Source: Cytophagia bacterium (GTDB taxonomy: Bacteria > Bacteroidota > Bacteroidia > Cytophagales > Cyclobacteriaceae). From it: a DNA stretch of 6,980 nucleotides. Shown piece by piece: positions 1 through 5,581 of this stretch. Numbering within the stretch: position 1 is the stretch's first letter; every line of letters starts with the position of its first letter. The notes beneath the pieces are model-generated. The model saw nothing but the letters and a program-made list of their open reading frames with translations. It was not told the origin of the DNA and did no database searches. The translations under genes and the position numbers were made by a program. The stretch is from NCBI GenBank assembly GCA_013373005.1, contig JABXIP010000403.1, positions 1 through 6,980 on the forward strand. The letters run 5' to 3'.

Positions 1-3000
1 ACATCGAGAATACCGTCATTGTCATCATCTATATCTATTCCATCAGGAATTCCATCAAAGTCTGCATCCAGCACATTTTCTTCCCTCCAGTCTCTCTCTG
101 AGGTTTGGCCCGAAGTGGACACATCAGGGAAATCGTTCGCGTCCTGATCGTTGTAAATGTTGTTCGTAGCATTAGGCCCAACTACCAAGTCAAACGCATT
201 ATCCAGGCCATCGCCATCGCTATCCAAACCTGTCGGGGTTGTATTGGCTACCTGATCGTTATCCGTATCCCATCCTTCGAGTACATCGGAAAAACTGTCG
301 TTATCTGAGTTAAAATCTATGTAATCTGGAGTTGAATCAGAATCAGTATCAACTGGAGTAATAGGAGTGCCCCCATTATCTGAATCGAAAGCATTATCTA
401 TTCCATCGCCATCCGTGTCAGATCCCACAGGAATAATCGGGCTGCCCGTTGTAGCTTGAGACTCAATCAAGTCTACAATTCCATCACCATCTGCATCAAT
501 ATCTATATTATTGGCCAACCCGTCAGAATCAGTATCAGGATTAGACAAAGCCGTACCACCATTGTCGCTATCAAAGGTGTTGGCCCAACCGTCTTCATCG
601 GTATCAGTAGCGGAATCAACTAGTCCGTCATCATTAGTATCCACTCCTCCAGCTTCAATGATATCCGGTATACCATCATTGTCTGAATCTAAATCCAGAT
701 AATCATAGATTCCATCATCATCTGTATCAGGATTATCCAGAGCAGTTCCACCATTGTTGCTATCGAACGTATTGGCCCAACCATCATTATCGGTATCTGT
801 ATCATCGTCTACTCGACCATCGTTATTACTGTCAACTCCTCCTGCTTCAACAATATCAGGAATACCATCATTATCTGAATCAAGGTCCAATCTATCGACT
901 ATTCCATCACCATCGGTATCGGTAGACTCTCCCTCATCAACATCAAGAATTCCATCATTGTCATCATCTATGTCCGTATTGTCTGGAATACCATCAAAAT
1001 CAGCATCTTCATCATTGGTTTCACGCCAATCTCTTTCACTATCACCTGCAGTGGTCACATCAGGGAATGCAAGTGCCGTTTGGTCATTAGTTGGATTAGT
1101 TGTGCTATTCGGGCCTACCACATCGTCATAGGCATCATCCAATCCATCGCCATCAGTATCTGAACCTGAAGGGGTAGTTTCTGCTATTAAATCTCCGTTG
1201 GTATCCCATCCTTCCAAGGCATCTGTAAAGTCATCGTTGTCAGAATTTAGGTCGAGGTAATCTGGAGTTGTATCTGCATCTGAATCAATCGGATTAGTAG
1301 GCGTTCCTCCATTATCTGTATCGAAGGCATTATCCAATCCATCCAAATCAGTGTCTGTTCCTGAAGGTATAACAGGACTCACTGTAGTTATCTGAGATTC
1401 GATCAAGTCTACAATTCCATCTCCATCACTATCTATATCTAAAAAGTTTTTCAACCCATCAGAATCGGTGTCTGGGTTTGAAAGTGCTGTTCCACCATTA
1501 TCACTATCAAAAGTGTCGGCCCAACCGTCATTGTCAGTATCAGTATTGTCATCTACTCTACCATCATCATCGGTATCAACTCCGCCAGCTTCAATGATGT
1601 CCGGTATACCGTCATTATCTGAATCCAAATCCAGGCTGTTGATGATTCCATCATTATCGAAATCACCCTGGCCTTCATCAATATCTAAAATACCGTCATC
1701 ATCATCATCAATATCAATTGAGTTGATCTGTCCATCTCCGCCAGAATCTACCTCATTATCTTCTCTCCAATCTCTTTCAGAAGTAAACCCTGAAGTAGTC
1801 TCGTCAGGGAAATCAAGAGCGTCCTGATTATTATAAGTATTGGTTGTACTATTAGGTCCTGCTACCAGATCAAATGCATTATCTAATCCATCAACATCCG
1901 AATCGCCTCCTGTTGGAATAGTTTCGGCCATATAATCACCATCTGTATCCCAAGCTTCTAATAGATCAGGGAAGCCATCATTATCGGAGTCATAATCTAA
2001 ATAATCCGGTGTGCCATCAGATTCAGTATCGACTGGGTCTACAGGGGTTCCTCCTGTTACATCAAAAGCATTATCAATTCCATCTCCATCAGAATCAGTA
2101 CCCGAAGGAACAACAGGAGAACCTGTGCTAGCTTGGGATTCAATCAAATCCACAACTCCGTCACCATCACTATCTAGATCAAGGAAGTTCTTGATTCCAT
2201 CTCCATCAGTATCAGCATTTGTTAGTGCTGTGCCTCCATTGTCCGAGTCAAAAGTGTCGGCCCAACCATCGTTGTCTGTATCTGTATCATCGTCTACTCT
2301 GCCATCATTGTCAGTATCTACTCCTCCTGCTTCGATGATATCCAAAATTCCATCACCGTCTGAATCTAAATCTAGACTATTGACAATGCCATCACCATCG
2401 GTATCAATTACTTCGCTTTCATTGATGTCTAAAATTCCGTCATTATCATCATCAATATCTGTTGCATCAGGTATTCCGTCTCCATCGGTATCGATAGGTG
2501 CTCCTTCAAAATCGCGGAAGTCATATTCATTATCATTATCTGTATCAGGTAGACTTACGTCTGATGAACAGGCAACCCCGGAACAGCCTGAATCGAACCT
2601 GTCGTCTAAACCATTCCCATTAGCATCGAGTCCGGTATTAGTTTCATCTGCTACTCCATTGTTATCGGCATCATTTCCCTCGATAAAGTCAGATTCAGGG
2701 TCGTTGTCAGAGTTTGTATCTACATAATCCGGACTACCATCAGTATCAGTATCTACTGGAGTAATTGGATATTTACCATTAGATATATCCCAAAAATCCA
2801 GAATACCATCTTCGTCATTGTCGCCAAATAATGTTATGGTTCTATAACCTATTGTACTTTGGCCTTCTCTGGTATCGTCAATGCCATCAGCATCAGAGTC
2901 AATATCAATGTAGTTTGGCCTTTTGGTTAAGCCATTAGAGTTTTCATAGAACAAATCGGTATTCGGAATTGCCAAGGGAGAGGTTTCCAAAACATCAGCG

Positions 3001-4796
3001 TATCCGTTGCCATTGGCATCAGTGATATTATCTACCTGGCCATCATTGTCGGAATCCACTGTTGCACCAGCTTCGCGAAGATCTAGGATGCCATCATTAT
3101 CAGAATCCAAATCCAAAATGTCAATGTACCCATCACCATCCGAATCGGGATTAGGAGCAATCATCACTCCACTTCCGGCAAAGGTTTCGCGTGAATCTAT
3201 GATACCATTTCCATCTGAATCTGTACCTGAAAGGTTACCTTGAGAAGCTACATATTCGGTAGGTCTAATACCTCCGTTAGCTTCTATAGCGTCAGGAATA
3301 CCATCATCATCAGAATCTCTATCCAGGTAGTTTGGAATACCATCATCATCGTAATCTTCTGATCCTTCAACATCATCTCTCAAACCATCATTGTCAGAAT
3401 CCAGGTCACACTTGTTCTGAATGCCATCGCCATCCGAATCAAGTTCTCCTTCAAAGAAATCGGTAATTCCATCACCATCACAATCGCTACCTGTTCCTAA
3501 TCCAAAGTCGTTATCGCTATCAGTTTCACCGAAATTGACCCCATCGGTGAAGGTCATGGTCTCGAAATTGTCTGTGGTCAGAGAATATCCAGATGGGTGA
3601 GATGCCGTTTCAGTTTTTGTTATCAGGGTTCCCGTGGTAATGTAGAAGAATGAGTAATCTCCATTGCTGTCTGTGGTGGTCGACTGAATCCTAGTATCTT
3701 CCGGATCTACTTGCCCATCACCATTTTGATCCAGATATAGATAAACCGTAACATTGGCAATGCCCGTTTCGCCTGGATCTTTAATTCCATCTAAATCATC
3801 GTCTTCAAAAACATTACCTTCAATAAAATTGGAAGGTGCTACCAGAGCTGCTAAAGCTTCTACATCTCCTCCTGGAGAGAGACTCAGATAGTTGGATACT
3901 GCCCCTGTAGACTTATTAATCAATATCAGTCGGTTCTCAGCATCTCCTTCAGAACCATAGAGTTTTCCATCATTATGAAAGGCCAAGCCCTCTACATCAT
4001 CTTCAGCTAGAGCTGCAACAAGTTCAAACTCTCCTGTTGTTTTATTTACCTTGATTAATACATCATCTGCACCGTTGTTGTTGGAGACACCGTAAATCTC
4101 TCCACTTACAGGATCTACTGCCAAATCGTCAACGTCCACATCAATACCTTCGCCAACTATTTCCAGATAATCCACTCCTGAACCAAAGGCATCTGCGACA
4201 AACTGCCCGGTAGATAAATTGATCTGAAAGAGTAAATCCGGTGTCGAACCTGACTTCCTTTCTATGGCCCACATAATGAGCGATTGACCATCCAGCATCA
4301 GACCGTCCACATCGTTCAGCGTCTGAGCACCGGCAGAACCATCAGCTGTTCCTCCGCCATCAATCTCACCAATTAGCGTGAAAGCTCCTGTTGTTCTATT
4401 GAGCGTACCAAAATCACCCGCATCTGCGGCATACAATGTTTCAGACCCCGGAATTGGGTAATAGGCTATGGCTTCTATGTTGGATCTACCAGTAGAACCT
4501 ATAAGAGTAACAGTTCCTGTGTACCTGTCTATAGTATAAAGTTCGTTCGAATCATCAGATACGAAATAGAGTAGATTAGAAGTCTGAGCTTTGGATGCAA
4601 GGGCAAAAAAGCTGAACAAGACTATCAATATGAGCTTGATGGAGCGAGTATATGTTAAAAAACCAGTATAACTGGATCGATTTTGTATAGACGTGATTAA
4701 CAGGCAGAGTTCTGGGATGAATCTGAATAAAAAAATAGTAGATCGAAAATCATTGCATTTGCTCTTTCTGCAATTATATAGACCTATTTGAGCCAA
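1..4796 (-). CDS. Giant secreted TSP3-repeat calcium-binding surface protein, C-terminus outside window
   Basis: This is a single uninterrupted minus-strand frame (codon tops at positions equal to 2 modulo 3), followed through its motifs from a TGA at 4862-4860 to the window edge, about 1,600 codons. In order it carries a Sec signal peptide ending near 4587, a propeller-like region (4586-3831), an SdrD-B-like domain (3830-3486) and TSP3 repeats of the form DxDxDGxxD (3485-1). From family knowledge, such proteins bind calcium in rigid Asp-rich arrays and act as adhesins or matrix proteins outside the cell; in Bacteroidota they often leave by type IX secretion. The sorting domain would be C-terminal and is not visible. 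The start is uncertain: no ATG or GTG is in frame before the signal peptide. I give the TTG at 4796-4794 as the outermost plausible start; TTG at 4628 or 4619 would remove the positively charged n-region. An ATG at 4753 lies one base out of frame. The product class is secure; the start and exact role are not. Confidence 0.9.
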   Translation of the reverse strand, partial: MAQIGLYNCRKSKCNDFRSTIFLFRFIPELCLLITSIQNRSSYTGFLTYTRSIKLILIVLFSFFALASKAQTSNLLYFVSDDSNELYTIDRYTGTVTLIGSTGRSNIEAIAYYPIPGSETLYAADAGDFGTLNRTTGAFTLIGEIDGGGTADGSAGAQTLNDVDGLMLDGQSLIMWAIERKSGSTPDLLFQINLSTGQFVADAFGSGVDYLEIVGEGIDVDVDDLAVDPVSGEIYGVSNNNGADDVLIKVNKTTGEFELVAALAEDDVEGLAFHNDGKLYGSEGDAENRLILINKSTGAVSNYLSLSPGGDVEALAALVAPSNFIEGNVFEDDDLDGIKDPGETGIANVTVYLYLDQNGDGQVDPEDTRIQSTTTDSNGDYSFFYITTGTLITKTETASHPSGYSLTTDNFETMTFTDGVNFGETDSDNDFGLGTGSDCDGDGITDFFEGELDSDGDGIQNKCDLDSDNDGLRDDVEGSEDYDDDGIPNYLDRDSDDDGIPDAIEANGGIRPTEYVASQGNLSGTDSDGNGIIDSRETFAGSGVMIAPNPDSDGDGYIDILDLDSDNDGILDLREAGATVDSDNDGQVDNITDANGNGYADVLETSPLAIPNTDLFYENSNGLTKRPNYIDIDSDADGIDDTREGQSTIGYRTITLFGDNDEDGILDFWDISNGKYPITPVDTDTDGSPDYVDTNSDNDPESDFIEGNDADNNGVADETNTGLDANGNGLDDRFDSGCSGVACSSDVSLPDTDNDNEYDFRDFEGAPIDTDGDGIPDATDIDDDNDGILDINESEVIDTDGDGIVNSLDLDSDGDGILDIIEAGGVDTDNDGRVDDDTDTDNDGWADTFDSDNGGTALTNADTDGDGIKNFLDLDSDGDGVVDLIESQASTGSPVVPSGTDSDGDGIDNAFDVTGGTPVDPVDTESDGTPDYLDYDSDNDGFPDLLEAWDTDGDYMAETIPTGGDSDVDGLDNAFDLVAGPNSTTNTYNNQDALDFPDETTSGFTSERDWREDNEVDSGGDGQINSIDIDDDDDGILDIDEGQGDFDNDGIINSLDLDSDNDGIPDIIEAGGVDTDDDGRVDDNTDTDNDGWADTFDSDNGGTALSNPDTDSDGLKNFLDIDSDGDGIVDLIESQITTVSPVIPSGTDTDLDGLDNAFDTDNGGTPTNPIDSDADTTPDYLDLNSDNDDFTDALEGWDTNGDLIAETTPSGSDTDGDGLDDAYDDVVGPNSTTNPTNDQTALAFPDVTTAGDSERDWRETNDEDADFDGIPDNTDIDDDNDGILDVDEGESTDTDGDGIVDRLDLDSDNDGIPDIVEAGGVDSNNDGRVDDDTDTDNDGWANTFDSNNGGTALDNPDTDDDGIYDYLDLDSDNDGIPDIIEAGGVDTNDDGLVDSATDTDEDGWANTFDSDNGGTALSNPDTDSDGLANNIDIDADGDGIVDLIESQATTGSPIIPVGSDTDGDGIDNAFDSDNGGTPITPVDTDSDSTPDYIDFNSDNDSFSDVLEGWDTDNDQVANTTPTGLDSDGDGLDNAFDLVVGPNATNNIYNDQDANDFPDVSTSGQTSERDWREENVLDADFDGIPDGIDIDDDNDGILD
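460..651 (-). repeat. 64-codon EAGG block, copy 4
   Basis: The block runs from EAGGVDTNDDGLVDSA through DEDGWANTFDSDNGGTAL to DGDGIVDLI before ESQATTGSP and is 192 bp. It keeps the module-closing ESQ junction. Confidence 0.85.
652..843 (-). repeat. 64-codon EAGG block, copy 3 (extra tandem copy)
   Basis: The block runs from EAGGVDSNNDGRVDDD through DSNNGGTALDNPDTDDDG to DNDGIPDII and is 192 bp. It is followed immediately by copy 4, so this is the extra block that makes the second module longer. Its last loop, SDNDGIPDII, matches the loop that precedes EAGG elsewhere rather than the usual DLIESQ ending, as expected of a tandem duplication with the junction at EAGG. Confidence 0.85.
1396..1587 (-). 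repeat. 64-codon EAGG block, copy 2
   Basis: The block runs from EAGGVDTDDDGRVDDN through DNGGTALSNPDTDSDG to DGDGIVDLI and is 192 bp. It differs from copy 1 at only about ten residues by eye. Confidence 0.85.
1396..2136 (-). repeat. Higher-order TSP3 module, 741 bp
   Basis: This is one 247-codon module, measured from the IESQ landmark (codes for ESQAST at about 2137) to the next (ESQITT at about 1396). In order it holds: a PSGTDSDGDG segment, the NAFD loop, the TPDYLD loop, the E(A/G)WDTDGD segment, a second DNAFD loop, a VAGPNSTTN segment, SERDWRE, TSP3 loops, then a 192-bp EAGG block. The same order recurs in the next module. Spacing was checked at three landmarks (ESQ, EAGG, SERDWRE), all 741 bp apart. 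Confidence 0.85.
2137..2328 (-). repeat. 64-codon EAGG block, copy 1
   Basis: The block starts at EAGGVDTDNDGRVDDD, passes through NDGWADTFDSDNGGTAL and ends at DGDGVVDLI just before ESQ. It is exactly 192 bp, like the other three copies. It is the most conserved sub-unit of the TSP3 array at the protein level. Confidence 0.85.
3486..3830 (-). other. SdrD-B / Cna-B-like Ig-fold domain of the giant protein
   Basis: The segment opens with FIEGNVFEDDDLDGIKDPGE, followed by TGIANVTVYLYLDQNGDGQV and TTTDSNGDYSFFYI. This is the usual SdrD-B pattern: a strand, then (N/D)D-x-DG-x-x-DPGE, a V-x-V-x-L strand, then T(D)-x-x-G-x-Y-x-F. SdrD-B domains in staphylococcal and Bacteroidota surface proteins are calcium-stabilised beta sandwiches that act as stalk spacers. 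Here it joins the propeller-like head to the TSP3 stalk. The end, NFGETDSDNDFGLGTGSD, leads directly into the first TSP3 motif. Confidence 0.75.
3831..4586 (-). other. N-terminal propeller-like domain of the giant protein
   Basis: This stretch of about 252 residues is not Asp-repeat sequence. It has recurring blade-like phrases: LYTIDRYTGTVTLIG, LNRTTGAFTLIGEID, LFQINLSTGQFV, LIKVNKTTGEFELVAAL and LILINKSTGAVSNYLSL. Each is a strand, then a polar residue-Thr-Gly turn, then another strand. Between them come AIAYYP, VDGLMLDG, VDDLAVDP and VEGLAFHNDGKLYG, where an acidic residue precedes a strand. That is typical of NHL, YVTN or SMP30-like beta-propellers and of related Bacteroidota N-terminal domains. 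I count about five blades by eye. The role is inferred to be extracellular ligand or glycan binding. The exact family cannot be fixed without a profile search. Confidence 0.6.
4587..4646 (-). other. Sec signal peptide of the giant TSP3 protein
   Basis: The frame reads RSIKLILIVLFSFFALASKA followed by QT. This has an Arg/Lys n-region, a hydrophobic core of about 13 residues and an Ala-x-Ala-like end (S-K-A before Gln). Cleavage is likely between 4587 and 4586. A Gln right after the signal peptide is common in Bacteroidota exported proteins. The residues upstream (about 50 codons if TTG 4796 is used) include a second hydrophobic stretch, FLFRFIPELCLLI, which would be unusual in front of a signal peptide. 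This hints that the true start is further downstream than 4796, or that translation begins at a non-standard codon. Confidence 0.8.
4771..4778 (-). promoter_or_regulatory. Possible -7 box of a Bacteroidota-type promoter for the giant gene
   Basis: The minus strand reads TATAATTG here, five of the six fixed positions of the Bacteroidota -7 consensus TAnnTTTG. The nearest TTG upstream (4796-4794) is only 15 bp away instead of about 19-21, so the -33 match is poor. If used, transcription would begin close to the purine-rich AGAAAGAG and the ATG at 4753. Weak evidence only. Confidence 0.2.
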
Positions 4797-4888
4797 TTTC
4801 TTGGGTAATTGAAATATTGAATAAAAAATTTGAATAAAATTCGGTTGAGATATTACGTTTCACATACAAAAAAACGTTAATCGCATGC

Positions 4889-4905
4889 AATAATACGTTA
4901 TTATT
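4889..4905. other. AT-only 7-bp hairpin between the small gene and the giant gene
   Basis: AATAATA and TATTATT pair around a CGT loop. The hairpin lies between the stop of the 83-residue protein (4961) and the first open codon of the giant frame (4859). On the minus strand a run of seven T follows about 15 bases later, around 4868-4874. The stem has no G-C pairs and would be a weak terminator at best; it could also be an operator-like palindrome. Confidence 0.25.
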
Positions 4906-4960
4906 TTAAAATTCAGCTAAATCGGACGTCATTATTTGGTGAACAAGTACTGCCGTGTCT

Positions 4961-5212
4961 TCACAAAACCCTTGATTCAGAATAGAGGTGATAGACAGCA
5001 ATCATTGTACTTTGAGAGGATGAGCTTCCCCATTGAGGAAAATTTTCAAAATCTTTCCTGCCAACAACATATTCGGGATGGTAGTCTGCATCCAGATCGT
5101 CCCAGACTACAAGCATATATTCATAGCTCATTTTGCTTTCACGACCAGCCTGAAGCCACTGTTCAAAAAGTGTTTCATCAAGGGCTTTCGGATATTCTCG
5201 GCTGTCGAACAT
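4961..5212 (-). CDS. Uncharacterised small protein (83 aa)
   Basis: The protein begins MFDSREYPKALDETLFEQWL and ends YHLYSESRVL before a TGA. It has no signal peptide and no transmembrane segment, so it is probably cytoplasmic. It is acidic and rich in aromatic residues, with an amphipathic start (EYPKALDETLFEQWLQAGRE) followed by a strand-like SYEYMLVVWDDLDADYHPEY. Its amino-acid make-up is that of a real compact protein, unlike the two plus-strand frames overlapping it. I do not recognise a named family and assign no function. The start at ATG 5212 gives a good N-terminus; another ATG at 5219 is in a different frame. No strong ribosome-binding site is seen, which is normal in Bacteroidota. 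A terminator hairpin 67 bases upstream separates it from the tRNA transcript, so it probably has its own promoter. Confidence 0.75.
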   Translation of the reverse strand: MFDSREYPKALDETLFEQWLQAGRESKMSYEYMLVVWDDLDADYHPEYVVGRKDFENFPQWGSSSSQSTMIAVYHLYSESRVL

Positions 5213-5278
5213 GATTCATTTTTATGGAAGATAATTGAAGGGTAAAGTAACAAAAGCATTGTCACTTTATTAAAAATA

Positions 5279-5300
5279 ACCCCGAAGAGAATTTCGGGGT
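5279..5300 (-). terminator. Intrinsic-terminator-like hairpin
   Basis: ACCCCGAA (5279-5286) and TTCGGGGT (5293-5300) form a perfect 8-bp stem with a 6-base loop. Read on the minus strand, the stem is followed by TATTTTTAATAAA, a short T-rich tail; on the plus strand the downstream bases (CATATAC) are not T-rich. It therefore fits as the end of a minus-strand transcript carrying tRNA-Arg, and perhaps hflX, just before the 83-residue gene. Confidence 0.65.
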
Positions 5301-5437
5301 CATATACTAAACGCTAACTCACCAAACTCAGCCGAGTTTTTGATTGTATGAGATTGACGGCACTAAGTTCTTGTGATTCAGAAAGATGATCAATACCGGA
5401 TTATAGGTATCCTCTAAAGAAAAGAGAGGGAAAATTA

Positions 5438-5473
5438 GACCCACCAGAAATTGAACCTAGCTCTAAAATTTAG
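5438..5473 (-). pseudogene. Degenerate 3'-half tRNA fragment
   Basis: Bases 5447-5472 match 5495-5520 of the neighbouring tRNA-Arg at 21 of 26 positions without gaps. The matched part covers the 3' side of the anticodon loop and stem, the variable region and the T arm. On the minus strand a T-arm-like CTAGG, TTCAATT, TCTGG can still pair, with wobble, and TGGGTC follows where an acceptor strand would be. No 5' half is present, so this is not a functional tRNA. It may be a decayed tandem duplicate or the remnant of an integration site. Confidence 0.55.
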
Positions 5474-5483
5474 TCCCGATTAG

Positions 5484-5555
5484 TGGCCTCTCTAGGAATC
5501 GAACCTAGATCTAGAGTTTAGGAAACTCCTATTCTATCCATTGAACTAAGAGGCC
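5484..5555 (-). tRNA. tRNA-Arg (anticodon CCT)
   Basis: A full cloverleaf folds on the minus strand: acceptor GGCCTCT with AGAGGCC; D stem GTTC with GAAT; anticodon stem GGAGT with ACTCT around the loop TTCCTAA, so the anticodon is CCT, reading the AGG arginine codon; a 4-base variable loop AGAT; T stem CTAGG with CCTAG around TTCGATT; discriminator A. The length is 72 bases. The 3' CCA is not encoded (CTA follows the discriminator), as is usual in Bacteroidota, where CCA is added by a nucleotidyltransferase. It lies 154 bases downstream of hflX on the same strand. Confidence 0.95.
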
Positions 5556-5581
5556 ATTTTGCCACATCGGGATATTCTATA

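Larger units (their letters stand above)
460..1395 (-). repeat. Higher-order TSP3 module, expanded to about 936 bp
   Basis: This module has the same landmark order as the 741-bp module just upstream in the gene, but is 195 bp longer. Most of the excess (192 bp, 64 codons) is a second copy of the EAGG block; one further codon is added elsewhere. The next, third copy of the module (from 459 downwards) is cut by the window edge. A degenerate earlier copy lies above 2136, recognisable by FIEGNDADNNG and the EAGG block at 2329. Confidence 0.8.
1..3485 (-). repeat. Array of TSP3-type calcium-binding repeats (coding)
   Basis: About 1,160 residues consist almost entirely of Asp-rich loops such as LDLDSDNDGIPDIIEAGGVD and DTDGDGIVDLIES. 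The array starts at GSDCDGDGITDFFEGELD. These match TSP3 repeats (DxDxDGxxDxxD), whose alternate Asp/Asn side chains coordinate calcium. Lysine is nearly absent and the segment is extremely acidic. Cysteines are rare: one pair at the array entrance (SDCDGDG and NKCDLD, about 3483 and 3410) and one pair in GCSGVACSS (about 2590-2560), each probably a local disulfide. The array continues off the window edge in the phrase DNDGILDV. Confidence 0.93.
5213..5483. other. Non-coding stretch between the small gene and tRNA-Arg
   Basis: I see no credible gene in these 271 bases. They contain the terminator-like hairpin (5279-5300), a short CCTCT/AGAGG inverted repeat (about 5411-5429), an ATACC/GGTAT inverted repeat (about 5393-5410) and the degenerate tRNA fragment (about 5438-5473). 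The leader of the 83-residue gene must lie in 5213-5275. A TTTTG near 5254-5250 followed 17 bases later by TATCTTCC is a poor match to the Bacteroidota -33/-7 pattern. Confidence 0.6.

Noticed and set aside
105..308. Plus-strand open frame of 67 codons
   Set aside because: Lies wholly inside the minus-strand TSP3 gene; its composition shows no independent protein character.
511..3243. Several plus-strand open frames rich in Ser and Pro (511-702, 754-1131, 1468-1827, 2011-2727, 3007-3243)
   Set aside because: They are exact antisense shadows of Asp/Gly-rich TSP3 codons (GAT/GAC read backwards gives Ser/Val-type codons). Their repeats follow those of the minus-strand gene.
1..3485. Regular repeated DNA that could be mistaken for a CRISPR array or satellite
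   Set aside because: The repeat units are coding, vary in codon usage and length, and contain no constant repeat with unique spacers.
4751..4758. ATG at 4758-4756 as start of the giant protein
   Set aside because: It reads ATG CAA TGA and stops at once, so it cannot start any product.
4936..5245. Plus-strand open frames (4936-5214 and 5033-5245)
   Set aside because: Both overlap the more protein-like 83-residue minus-strand gene in antisense; they lack coherent composition or a supporting start context.
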